Shown: one piece after another, positions 1-7,210 of the stretch
How positions within the stretch are numbered: position 1 is the stretch's first letter
Layout of the letters: each line of letters opens with the position of its first letter
Assembly: GCF_000317205.1 (NCBI RefSeq)
Contig: NZ_AJLK01000156.1
Location: 1 to 64,000 of the forward strand
DNA from: Fischerella muscicola PCC 7414
GTDB taxonomy: Bacteria > Cyanobacteriota > Cyanobacteriia > Cyanobacteriales > Nostocaceae
Direction: 5' to 3'
DNA length: 64,000 bases
Made by a program: the position numbers and the translations under genes
The notes under the pieces: generated by a model
Database searches by the model: none
Told to the model about the DNA's origin: nothing
What the model saw: the letters and a program-made list of their open reading frames with translations, nothing else

Positions 1-40
1 AAAATATCGGAGAGAGCGGCCTTTCCAAGCAAAGCAAGTA

Positions 41-133
41 GTTTTCATTCAATTCCCCTTATCGGGGACGGCAACAGTCCTTGCTAGTTTTCTTACTGCG
101 TGCTCAAATTGTGTTTTCATTCAATTCCCCTTA
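41..133 (+). CRISPR. distal end of a CRISPR array (one full repeat, one spacer, one truncated repeat)
   Basis: A unit starting GTTTTCATTCAATTCCCCTT occurs at 41 and again at 113, exactly 72 bp apart. The first copy continues to about 75 and contains a short hairpin (CCCC, loop TTATC, GGGG), as CRISPR repeats often do. The second copy matches for 21 bases and then diverges, so it is the degenerate last repeat. About 37 bp lie between them, a normal spacer length. Bases 1-40 would be the previous spacer, so the array and its leader should lie to the left, outside the window. No cas gene is present here and I cannot assign a subtype. With only two copies visible the call rests on period, length and repeat form. 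Confidence 0.72.
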
Positions 134-237
134 GAGGTATTGCAGCCGTGGAACTCACGGTCAAGCTGCCTGTGGAGGTATCGCTGTCCGGGGACGCAAG
201 TCTCGCGACCAATGAAGCAGGAAAACCCAGGAAGTGA
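133..237 (+). pseudogene. 3' remnant of an IS200/IS605-family tnpB gene
   Basis: The frame starting at 133 reads RGIAAVELTVKLPVEV and ends with NEAGKPRK and a TGA stop at 235-237. From memory this resembles the extreme C-terminus of cyanobacterial TnpB (IS891/IS1341 type) proteins. Only 34 codons are left; the RuvC and zinc-ribbon parts are gone. The remnant joins the truncated CRISPR repeat without any intervening sequence, so a deletion or recombination fused the two. It cannot encode a working nuclease. The downstream hairpin supports the identification. Confidence 0.7.
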
Positions 238-241
238 TTCT

Positions 242-292
242 TGGAAGCCCCCACTGTACTCGGTACCCCGAGTCAGTGGTGGGAGGATGTCA
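242..292 (+). mobile_element. right end of an IS200/IS605-type element (hairpin)
   Basis: Directly after the tnpB stop lies an imperfect hairpin at 251-279: CCACTG-T-ACTCGG, loop TACC, CCGAGT-CAGTGG, followed by GGGAGGATGTCA. Subterminal hairpins followed by a GATGTCA-like end are typical of IS200/IS605 right ends in cyanobacteria, and the same segment supplies the 3' scaffold of the TnpB guide RNA. The left end and tnpA are absent from the window. Confidence 0.6.
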
Positions 293-409
293 CTTTATTC
301 AGTTGTGCTAGAAATGCCTGATAACCCAAGTCACGAAATCATCAGTTTCACAGAAGATTAGGGAAGATACAATTTCAATCAGTATCCCGTTGCCAATCTT
401 GCTTGGGCT

Positions 410-1327
410 ATGTTTACAGTTATCTACTCTGATGAATTTCTGGATCACAAAACTGGGTATCTCCATCCTGAGAAACCAGAACGCTTGAGTGCTATCACTA
501 GCGCCCTGAAAGCTGCACCGTTTGCTTCCCAGATTGAATGGCGATCGCCTACACCAGTGGCAAAGCGTCCTTTAATATCGCTAATGGAGGAGGCACACAG
601 CCCAAGTTATATTAAAACAGTCCAAGAATTAGCCTCTGGTGGCGGTGGTTATTTGGATACAGACACAGCTGTTTCTCCCCGCAGTTACGATGTAGCATTA
701 CTGGCAGTGAGTGCTTGGTTGGATGGCGTAGATGTTGTCATAGAATCTGGTGAACCTGCTTTTGTTTTAGCACGCCCACCAGGACACCATGCTGAAAGAG
801 ATTACGGGATGGGGTTTTGTTTATTTGCGAATGCGGCGATCGCTGCTTTCTATGCCCTGAAAAAACCAGATATTAACCGCGTCGCTATCTTAGATTGGGA
901 TGTGCATCACGGTAATGGGACACAAGCAATTGTGGAGATGAACCCCCAAATTGCTTATTGTTCGCTGCATCAATATCCCTGCTACCCAGGTACTGGTAAA
1001 GCCACAGAAAGAGGTTTTCATAAAAATGTTCTCAATGTACCCATACCACCAGGTAACGATATTGGAGTATATGAACCTATTTTTACCAAAAAGGTTGTAC
1101 CCTTTGTGTCAGACTTTCAACCAGATTTATTGATTGTTAGTGCTGGTTATGATGCTAATGCTGCTGATCCACTAGCAATGATTAATCTGCAACCTCAAGA
1201 TTACGGTATTTTTACCAACTATTGTTTGGGCATAACTCGGCGGATTTTATTTGGGTTAGAAGGTGGCTATGATTTGCTAGCACTTTCTCAATCTGTGGTA
1301 GCAACTATCAGTCAATGTCTAGTTTGA
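410..1327 (+). CDS. histone deacetylase family protein (AcuC/HDAC-like zinc hydrolase)
   Basis: A 305-residue protein of the arginase/deacetylase fold. Visible motifs are RPPGHHAE with the His pair at residues 126-127, DWDVHHGNGTQ at 162-172 (Asp164 and His166 fit the zinc ligands), YPGTG, SAGYDA with the third metal Asp, and LEGGYD near the C-terminus. Length and motif order match bacterial class II-like deacetylases that act on acetylated small molecules (polyamines, acetoin-related compounds) or proteins. The substrate cannot be told from sequence. The gene stands alone, downstream of the CRISPR/tnpB debris, and starts with ATG; no strong Shine-Dalgarno is visible. Confidence 0.93.
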   Translation: MFTVIYSDEFLDHKTGYLHPEKPERLSAITSALKAAPFASQIEWRSPTPVAKRPLISLMEEAHSPSYIKTVQELASGGGGYLDTDTAVSPRSYDVALLAVSAWLDGVDVVIESGEPAFVLARPPGHHAERDYGMGFCLFANAAIAAFYALKKPDINRVAILDWDVHHGNGTQAIVEMNPQIAYCSLHQYPCYPGTGKATERGFHKNVLNVPIPPGNDIGVYEPIFTKKVVPFVSDFQPDLLIVSAGYDANAADPLAMINLQPQDYGIFTNYCLGITRRILFGLEGGYDLLALSQSVVATISQCLV

Positions 1328-1687
1328 AAATGGGTGTGGAGGTGTAAGGGTGTAGGGGTGTAAGGGAAGAGAAATTTTAGTCCTTGATTGTGAACTTTGT
1401 TGTTAAATTTGGCAGGGAAAATTCTTGGTTCAACAAATAATTACAAAAACAGTTTAAGTAAATTTGTTGAATGTATTTTTTACATTTACTTACTCTCAAC
1501 TGTATGGCTTCATAAAAGATTGGCAAAGTTTATTCAAATCTTTCAAAAGAAAAATAGTTAGGCATCTCGCTAAAGACCTAAAGTTTTGTTAAGATGCATA
1601 TGCTGGTACTTTAAAGACCGAAAATCAGCGATCAGGGTGTGAAAGAACAAATAGTACTAGCACAACAGAGTTAAACAGAGCAAAGCT
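1328..1687. other. intergenic stretch with a short G-rich tandem repeat
   Basis: Immediately after the deacetylase stop, 1335-1372 is built of variants of GGTGTAAGG (gtgtaaggg, gtgtagggg), a low-complexity repeat common in filamentous cyanobacteria. The rest is AT-rich and holds no coding frame that I can support. It presumably carries the promoter of the small gene at 1688. Confidence 0.6.
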
Positions 1688-1849
1688 ATGACCACCTACA
1701 TTTTCTTCGACGAAGCCCTCCACATGCTTGTAAATGCCTTTTTAATATCAGTAGCTCTGCTAATTACAGCTTCTGGTATTGGTTTGGCAGTAATTGAAAC
1801 AATAGAAAAAACAGGCGATCGCCAAATCTCCCCCAAGCAGTTTCGCTAA
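1688..1849 (+). CDS. small single-span membrane protein, 53 aa
   Basis: An ATG at 1688 opens a 53-residue frame ending at TAA 1847-1849. It starts MTTYIFFDEALHMLVNAF, continues with a hydrophobic stretch (about residues 13-38, rich in Leu, Ile, Val, Ala and Gly), and ends in a charged tail (IEKTGDRQISPKQFR). The layout, with an acidic short N-terminus, one membrane helix and a basic tail, resembles the small membrane subunits and regulators common in cyanobacteria. I do not recognise the family. It is not psbX, psbN or psaM. No clear Shine-Dalgarno is seen. It lies 175 bp before the TerB-like gene on the same strand. It could be a chance frame, but the composition argues for a real gene. Confidence 0.5.
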   Translation: MTTYIFFDEALHMLVNAFLISVALLITASGIGLAVIETIEKTGDRQISPKQFR

Positions 1850-2024
1850 CCACAAGCTAAAAATTTAACTAATTGTCGAAAACCATTGAGTGTCGTGTTC
1901 GCAAGACAAAAATCCTGGGAACACTAAGGGCAAGAGTCTCAGCAAGTCTCATTAGCTACAAAAAAACTGACAAAGTAGCCGTAAATATACTGAGCTTGAG
2001 ACCAGAGCAAAGGAGCAAACTACA

Positions 2025-2471
2025 ATGGGTTTATTCGACAAAATGTTCGGCACACAAAGCCAAATTCAAGACGCATTCAGTCCAGCAGAAGCATTTGCCG
2101 CCATTACTCTGGCAGCAACAGCCTCAGACGGTTATCTTTCTGAAGAGGAGGCGCGTGCTATCTCATCTACCCTGTCTCGAATGAGACTTTTCAGAAGTTA
2201 TTCCAACGATGTCATTATCAGAATGTTTGACAAACTTCTGGGAATTCTGAGGCGTGAGGGTATTGATGTTTTGTTTAATGCTGCAAAGGAGTCTTTACCA
2301 GATGATTTGCGGGAAGCGGCTTTTGCTGTAGCAACAGATTTAGTATTAGCCGATGGAGTTGTTTCTCAGGAAGAACGAGACTTTTTGAATGATTTATATC
2401 AAGCTTTGGGCATCTCCTGTGATATCGCCACACAAATAGTACAAGTGATGTTGATTAAAAACAGGGGATAA
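2025..2471 (+). CDS. TerB-like protein (tellurite resistance TerB family)
   Basis: A 148-residue, all-helical protein. The pattern of two repeated acidic motifs, ATASDGYLSEEEARAI near residue 31 and LVLADGVVSQEERDFL near residue 107, is the metal-binding signature of the TerB domain family. The start ATG at 2025 follows AAGGAG at a good distance, which decides the start. TerB-like domains occur in membrane-associated stress and phage-response complexes, but single-domain cyanobacterial members have no firm role. No other ter genes are nearby. Confidence 0.82.
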   Translation: MGLFDKMFGTQSQIQDAFSPAEAFAAITLAATASDGYLSEEEARAISSTLSRMRLFRSYSNDVIIRMFDKLLGILRREGIDVLFNAAKESLPDDLREAAFAVATDLVLADGVVSQEERDFLNDLYQALGISCDIATQIVQVMLIKNRG

Positions 2472-2606
2472 TTTCAGCCATCCAACATCATTGTCTCAAT
2501 AACAGAACAGGGGATGCGAACGATTTCTACGGTTTCTCCAAAAAATGACTACAAATGTTCTTGTCTAGTAGTAAGCACAAAGCGTGCTTACTGTGAACCA
2601 TGTGTT

Positions 2607-2636
2607 GTACCAGACGTGCCATGGCACGTCTGGTAC
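2607..2636. repeat. 30-bp perfect palindrome (dispersed family)
   Basis: GTACCAGACGTGCC followed by its exact reverse complement, with no loop. The 20-bp core AGACGTGCCATGGCACGTCT occurs again at 62184-62203, and a related AGACGCGA-TTCA-TCGCGTCT hairpin lies at 30479-30498. The dispersed copies point to a mobile or gene-converted palindrome family. It lies in the convergent gap between the TerB-like gene and tsaB, where it may also act as a bidirectional terminator. Confidence 0.85.
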
Positions 2637-2721
2637 TCTTTTAAAAATTGGTATTATTCATTAATCTCAGTTTTGAGAGTGTTTTTGAGCGATCGCTCGA
2701 AATAACTCATCTTACCTTTAC

Positions 2722-3366
2722 CTACACATCAACAGGATGCTGACCATAAAAAGGAAGTGCTTCTGACCAATGGAGACGCTTTCCTGTTTGCCAGTCTAAA
2801 TACGCTAGCTGCAAAATACTTGTCACTGTTGCAGCTAATTCTGATTTTGCTTCAATCAGCTGAACATCGCTATTCCAGGATTCTAACTTTTTCTGCCATG
2901 CCTCTGGTGTCAATACAGTATCTGGTACCAAGGCTTTTAATCCTAAACCATCAAGTGCAGGTTGATAGATAGCAGCAAAAATTTGACCCCTTTGTGCTGG
3001 CATTTGCACAGCAATCACACTTGTGCTTGCTTGTGAGAAAGCTACCGCCGCCAATGTGGAGATAGCAAATACAGGAATATTTAACTGTTGTCCTAAAGTC
3101 CTAGCAGCAACTACTCCAATACGAGTTCCAGTAAAACCACCCGGCCCTCTAGCTACAGCAATAAAAGCCAAGTCTCCCCAAGTTTGGGGTTGGATAAATT
3201 GTATTAAGTGTTGATGCATGAGACTGGATAATTCACGCTCTAAATTCCAGATACCAGAACGTGCATCTCCAGCAAAGTTACTGATTGCCAAACCCAATTC
3301 AGGAGTTGTGGAGTGCAGTGCTAACCCATATTTTTGGGAGTCGAGATGTTCCAATTCAGTAGACAA
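2722..3366 (-). CDS. tsaB: TsaB, tRNA threonylcarbamoyladenosine complex dimerisation subunit
   Basis: Member of the TsaD/TsaB ASKHA fold that, with TsaD and TsaE, makes the t6A37 modification of ANN-decoding tRNAs. The N-terminal YGLALHSTTPELGLAIS strand-turn, ARGPGGFTGTRIGV and the following helix are the diagnostic parts. An ATG at 3450 would add about 28 residues with no family counterpart. The TTG at 3366, giving MSTELEHLDSQKYGLALH, fits the usual length (about 214 aa) better, and a second TTG at 3354 is also possible. There is no strong Shine-Dalgarno, so the start is uncertain. It is convergent with the TerB-like gene and divergent from the DUF427 gene. Confidence 0.9.
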   Translation of the reverse strand: MSTELEHLDSQKYGLALHSTTPELGLAISNFAGDARSGIWNLERELSSLMHQHLIQFIQPQTWGDLAFIAVARGPGGFTGTRIGVVAARTLGQQLNIPVFAISTLAAVAFSQASTSVIAVQMPAQRGQIFAAIYQPALDGLGLKALVPDTVLTPEAWQKKLESWNSDVQLIEAKSELAATVTSILQLAYLDWQTGKRLHWSEALPFYGQHPVDV

Positions 3367-3515
3367 AGCTGATTTAAATACCAATTTTGCTAGAAATGAC
3401 TGATTTATTCTAATCTGAAAATCAGGCAGAAGGCAGTCCCGACGAAACAAGTTTCCCAGGCACCGACAACAAAAAGCATAATTATATATGTAAAGTTTAT
3501 TTGCGTTCTTTAGTT

Positions 3516-3800
3516 ATGCCAAAAGCAATTTGGAATGGTGCTGTTCTAGCTGAAAGTAATGATACTGTTGTTGTGGAAGGCAACCATTACTTTCCCCCTG
3601 ACTCGATTAATAAAGAGTACTTCAAAGAGAGTGACACTCATACCACTTGTCCTTGGAAAGGTGTTGCTAGTTACTACAGCGTTGAAGTTGATGGACAAGT
3701 TAATAAAGATGCAGCTTGGTACTATCCCACTACTAAAGAGAAAGCAAAACAGATTGAGGGTTATGTTGCTTTCTGGCGGGGTGTGAAAGTCGAATCTTAG
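3516..3800 (+). CDS. DUF427 domain protein
   Basis: A 94-residue protein that is essentially one DUF427 domain. It starts MPKAIWNGAVLAESNDTVVV, then VEGNHYFPPDSIN, then the conserved THTTCPWKGVASYYSV and DAAWYYPTTKEKA segments, and ends in YVAFWRGVKV. These motifs and the length match the family well. Its function is unknown; the fold is a small beta barrel. The ATG at 3516 is preferred over an in-frame TTG 15 bp upstream because the domain begins at this Met. It is transcribed divergently from tsaB and ends just before a hairpin. Confidence 0.93.
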   Translation: MPKAIWNGAVLAESNDTVVVEGNHYFPPDSINKEYFKESDTHTTCPWKGVASYYSVEVDGQVNKDAAWYYPTTKEKAKQIEGYVAFWRGVKVES

Positions 3801-3809
3801 TATAATAAT

Positions 3810-3834
3810 GACACCAGCTACTTAAGTTGGTGTC
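3810..3834. terminator. hairpin between convergent genes
   Basis: GACACCA and TGGTGTC form a 7-bp stem around an ACTTAAGT-containing loop, 9 bp after the DUF427 stop. It lies between two convergent genes. There is no strong T tract, so it is at best a weak bidirectional terminator. Confidence 0.5.
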
Positions 3835-3860
3835 ATCGAATTTATTCTTGATTTGTAAAA

Positions 3861-4622
3861 TTAACTTTTAAAAAATATTTCAGTAGGTTTAAAAAATCGC
3901 CCAATAAAGCTACGAGCAAAGATGTGATGTTGAGAACGATAAACTTGGAAAGCTCGTTGTTTTTTTTCTAGTACAGATTTGATAGATACCACATAAGACT
4001 GACCGAGCTTTTCTAAATTTAGCCGAAAAAGCAGCAGTGGCATTCCCCAAAATAACCAAACTGTATATTGAAAAAGTTGAGCTTTGATTCCAGACTTGTT
4101 GAGTGCATCTTTTACCAAATCATAAGTAGCCTCATGGTCTGGGTGTTTATCTTTTTGATGAGGAACATAGATTTCCTCTGGTTGAAAGGACTGCAATATT
4201 TGCACTAACTGATTAATAGTATGCAGTTGCTGCTCATCAGATATTTGCCGTAATTCACCATCGGGTTGGTCGATAAAGTATATGTCTGATGATGCGACAC
4301 CCAATATATTTAATGCTTCTTGGGCTTCTTGCTTGCGGACTTGAACTATATCCTCGGGTTTAATGTCTAAGTATGATTTATGCCCATCGGTGATAAAAAC
4401 AACTTTAACCGGAACTCCAAGTTCACGTTTAAGAGCTATTAAGCCACCACAGCCTAAAGTTTCATCATCTTGGTGGGGAGAAAACACCAATGTTGATTTT
4501 TGAGTTACTGTTAACGGTTGACTTTTTTGAGGTAAAATCCAATCAAATAATATTTCTGCTTGAATAAATTGCAATATATTTGATAGCTTTCCTTGTAGAA
4601 AAGAAATTTTTTGTAGGTACAT
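3861..4622 (-). CDS. PIG-L/LmbE family deacetylase
   Basis: A 253-residue zinc-dependent N-acetyl-hydrolase-type protein. The PHQDDE motif (His50, Asp52, Asp53) and the HPDH motif (residues 160-163) supply the metal ligands of PIG-L deacetylases. The region between has the Rossmann-like pattern expected (VKVVFITDGHKS, EALNILG). These enzymes remove acetyl groups from GlcNAc-containing glycolipids or glycosides. Its place 157 bp downstream of two glycosyltransferase genes on the same strand suggests a role in tailoring a cell-surface glycan, which is inference. The N-terminal 35 residues are hydrophobic and amphipathic and may associate with the membrane. Confidence 0.9.
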   Translation of the reverse strand: MYLQKISFLQGKLSNILQFIQAEILFDWILPQKSQPLTVTQKSTLVFSPHQDDETLGCGGLIALKRELGVPVKVVFITDGHKSYLDIKPEDIVQVRKQEAQEALNILGVASSDIYFIDQPDGELRQISDEQQLHTINQLVQILQSFQPEEIYVPHQKDKHPDHEATYDLVKDALNKSGIKAQLFQYTVWLFWGMPLLLFRLNLEKLGQSYVVSIKSVLEKKQRAFQVYRSQHHIFARSFIGRFFKPTEIFFKS

Positions 4623-4779
4623 AATACAGATTAAGTAAAAGATTAGTTTTCAGGAAGATACAGTAGAGATTTAGTATACCTAAACCTCTACTCATTGAAT
4701 TTGAAGTCTATTCAAAGTTTTCGCAACACAGCTAGGGATAATTAAAATTCTGTTTATAATATTGAAATTTGAGGGAGAT

Positions 4780-5649
4780 CTAGATTGGTAAATATTGATA
4801 CTTAATACAACCCCACAATTGCCCTCCCCGCCAAGCCAAACTCATTAACCATTTAGCTAAACTTTCTTTGTCACGGATTTGCAAAAGTAGAATTTGTATG
4901 GTCAAGGTGAATGAGGTTTTTAAAAAAGTTTTCCATGACACCATTTGAGGCATACCAAGTGGTCGGTGTTTTTTATACACTAAAATTACGCCTTTACCTA
5001 CAGCCCAACTGCGACGATATATACTAGCTAAATTACCACGTAAGCGGATATAAGCGATCGCATCCGGGACGTAGTGAAGTTTAGTTCCTACATAGTAAGC
5101 TCTCCAGCAATAATCTACATCTTCGCTTTGGTATAAGGCTTCATCAAAACCACCAATTTTTTCATGAATGGCACGTTTGATACCCAAATTGCCGCTACCT
5201 GCAAACGGCAGGTAGTAGGTGTTTTCCATGATCCCAGTACCATTTTCCAGTTGATAACACTTTACTACCCAAGTATCACTTAGCTTGTTGTAATCATTAT
5301 GACCAGTAACAAAGTCGTTTTTTGCAAGTGCTTCCCCCATGGCTGCTAACCATCCAGGTGCAACCTCATCATCAGCATCAACAAATAATAGTGACTCTCC
5401 TTGGGCAGCTTTTGCACCAATATTACGAGCATGTGACGCACCTTTGCGGTCAGATGCATCGACAATACGGAGATTGGCTATGCGTGTTTGATATTGTTCT
5501 ACTATGGATGCTGTATTGTCAGTGGAACCATTATCAGCAATGATCACTTCCCACGGCTGTGACCATTGTTGATTTGCTAGTGCTTCCAGTTGCACACCTA
5601 TAGTCTCTGCTGCATTCAAACACGGTATAATTACGCTTACTTTCATCAT
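4780..5649 (-). CDS. family 2 glycosyltransferase, copy 2 of a tandem pair
   Basis: A 289-residue GT-A fold enzyme. The N-terminus VSVIIPCLNAAETI, the nucleotide-binding IIADNGSTDNT, and LLFVDADDEVAPGWL carrying the DxD-type metal motif identify a GT2 enzyme. QSEDVDYCWRA fits the ED acceptor/base motif. The C-terminus has a basic amphipathic stretch (VSWKTFLKTSFTLTIQILLL) that probably lies on the membrane. It shares most of its residues end to end with the gene at 5764-6630, including the last 15 residues, so the two arose by tandem duplication. The donor and acceptor are unknown. Both genes probably sit in one transcript with the PIG-L gene. Confidence 0.92.
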   Translation of the reverse strand: MMKVSVIIPCLNAAETIGVQLEALANQQWSQPWEVIIADNGSTDNTASIVEQYQTRIANLRIVDASDRKGASHARNIGAKAAQGESLLFVDADDEVAPGWLAAMGEALAKNDFVTGHNDYNKLSDTWVVKCYQLENGTGIMENTYYLPFAGSGNLGIKRAIHEKIGGFDEALYQSEDVDYCWRAYYVGTKLHYVPDAIAYIRLRGNLASIYRRSWAVGKGVILVYKKHRPLGMPQMVSWKTFLKTSFTLTIQILLLQIRDKESLAKWLMSLAWRGGQLWGCIKYQYLPI

Positions 5650-5763
5650 AACGTAGTGGTCTCTTCAATTGACATCTTAATAGATAAAAATCTACCTAAA
5701 GCTAGTTGATATTTATTCATGCCTACCTACATTCCTAGCAAAATAAGGAGGCTTTAAAAATGC

Positions 5764-6630
5764 CTATATTGGTAGATATCCATACTTAATACAACCACGT
5801 AGTTGTCCTCCCCGCCAAGCAAAACTCATTAACCATCTAGCGAAACTTTCTCTATTACGGATTTGTAGAGACAAAAGTTGCAAAATCAAAATGACTGGAG
5901 TTTTCACAAAAACTTTCCAAGGCATTAATTGTGGCATACCCGATCTTCTATGCTTTTTATATAGCAATGCCTCACAAGTACCCATAATCCAAGCTCTTTT
6001 ATAGAGTCCTTTTAAGTTAGTGCGTAGCCGGATATGAGCGATCGCTTCTGGTGTGTAATGAAGTTTTGCACCTGCTTGTTGCGCTCTCCAACAGTAGTCC
6101 ACATCTTCTAATTGCAGTAGCGTTTCATCAAAGCCATTGATTGTATTGTGGAGCGAACGCTTAATTCCTAAATTACCACCACCAGCAAAGGGTAAGTATT
6201 GACCTTCTACAATTCCTCCACTATCTTCTTCCAGCTGATGCCATTTTACGACTTGAAGATGATTCAGTTTTTTGTGTTCGTGTTTCCCAGCGACGAAATC
6301 ACATTTGGCAAGTGCTTCACCCATCGCTGCTAACCATCCAGGTGCAACTTCATCATCAGCATCAATAAATACTAATGATTCACCATTGGCAACTTTGGCT
6401 GCTAAATTGCGAGCATGAGCAGCTCCTTTGCGGTCAGATGCATCAATGATGCGGAGATTACGTAAACGTGTTTGATATTCTTTGATTATTGAGACCGTAT
6501 TGTCAGTGGAACCATTCTCAGCAATGATCACTTCCCACGGCTGTAACCATTCTTGAGTTGCAAGTGCTTCCAGTTGAACACCTATAGTCTCTGCTGCATT
6601 TAAACACGGTATAATAATGCTTATTTTCAT
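5764..6630 (-). CDS. family 2 glycosyltransferase, copy 1 of a tandem pair
   Basis: A 288-residue GT2 enzyme colinear with its neighbour: ISIIIPCLNAAETI, IIAENGSTDNT, LVFIDADDEVAPGWL (DxD-type motif) and QLEDVDYCWRA. It is first in the likely operon glycosyltransferase - glycosyltransferase - PIG-L. Differences between the copies cluster in the middle (residues 115-145, the acceptor-side region) and at residues 195-215, while the donor-binding N-terminus is almost unchanged. That pattern fits divergence of acceptor specificity. About 330 bp of AT-rich sequence upstream should hold the promoter. Confidence 0.92.
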   Translation of the reverse strand: MKISIIIPCLNAAETIGVQLEALATQEWLQPWEVIIAENGSTDNTVSIIKEYQTRLRNLRIIDASDRKGAAHARNLAAKVANGESLVFIDADDEVAPGWLAAMGEALAKCDFVAGKHEHKKLNHLQVVKWHQLEEDSGGIVEGQYLPFAGGGNLGIKRSLHNTINGFDETLLQLEDVDYCWRAQQAGAKLHYTPEAIAHIRLRTNLKGLYKRAWIMGTCEALLYKKHRRSGMPQLMPWKVFVKTPVILILQLLSLQIRNRESFARWLMSFAWRGGQLRGCIKYGYLPI

Positions 6631-6969
6631 GGTTAATAAACAAAATGTCAGGAAATAACAACAGTTTCAAATATATATATAAGTAATTACTTCTGAGGAA
6701 GCCAGAATAGATCGTTATATTAGACAAATTTTACGAATTCTATAAAAAACTAATTGAATATCAAGAACTAGTAAATTAAGTTATTTAGATAAGTAATCTT
6801 ATATAATCAACATCAAAATTTTATACATTCAAGAATAACCTTGTTACTTTTTCTGCTGTTTTTGAAGCAAGTGTTAAGTTAATTTTAAGTATTCCTATTC
6901 TGAAGTAGAGATAGTTAAGTAGAGATAGAAATTTATCTCCTAAGAAGGATGATCTAACATCGAACTTAG
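6631..6969. other. AT-rich upstream region of the glycosyltransferase operon
   Basis: No coding frame with recognisable composition is present on either strand. The stretch is very AT-rich and most likely carries the minus-strand promoter for the gene at 5764-6630. I see no clear operator. Confidence 0.5.
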
Positions 6970-7125
6970 ATCTTGCACCAGCTTTTCAGAGCGCCAAGAA
7001 ATAAATTTCTTGGCTCATAGCTAAAGTCAGATTCATCTGACTGCAACAAGATTTTAGTCTGTTGAAACGGACGTATGCTATTAGGGTTGAGAATTCATTC
7101 TCTGGTGGTCGGGTAGGTGCAAGAT
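6970..7125. mobile_element. 156-bp MITE-like element with 10-bp terminal inverted repeats and internal hairpins
   Basis: ATCTTGCACC at 6970-6979 and its exact reverse complement GGTGCAAGAT at 7116-7125 bound the element. Inside are four hairpins in series: CCAAGAAAT-AA-ATTTCTTGG, AGTCAGA-TTCA-TCTGACT, GTCTGTT-GAA-ACGGAC, and GAGAAT-TC-ATTCTC. There is no coding capacity. The layout, with short inverted termini around stacked stem-loops, is that of a non-autonomous miniature element or a structured RNA. It ends 86 bp before the permease gene and could affect its expression. Confidence 0.7.
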
Positions 7126-7210
7126 TTGAGCAAACGAAAATATCGAATAATAGAAATATCTGCTAACGTTCCTGTAGTGGCCTAATCTAGACAAGGGGAT
7201 ACGAAAAAGC

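Noticed and set aside
140-361. A 73-codon plus-strand frame
   Set aside because: It runs across the tnpB tail and IS hairpin in the wrong frame; the real coding remnant is the frame at 133-237.
2514-2705. A 63-codon frame downstream of the TerB-like gene
   Set aside because: It spans the 30-bp palindrome and has no protein-like composition.
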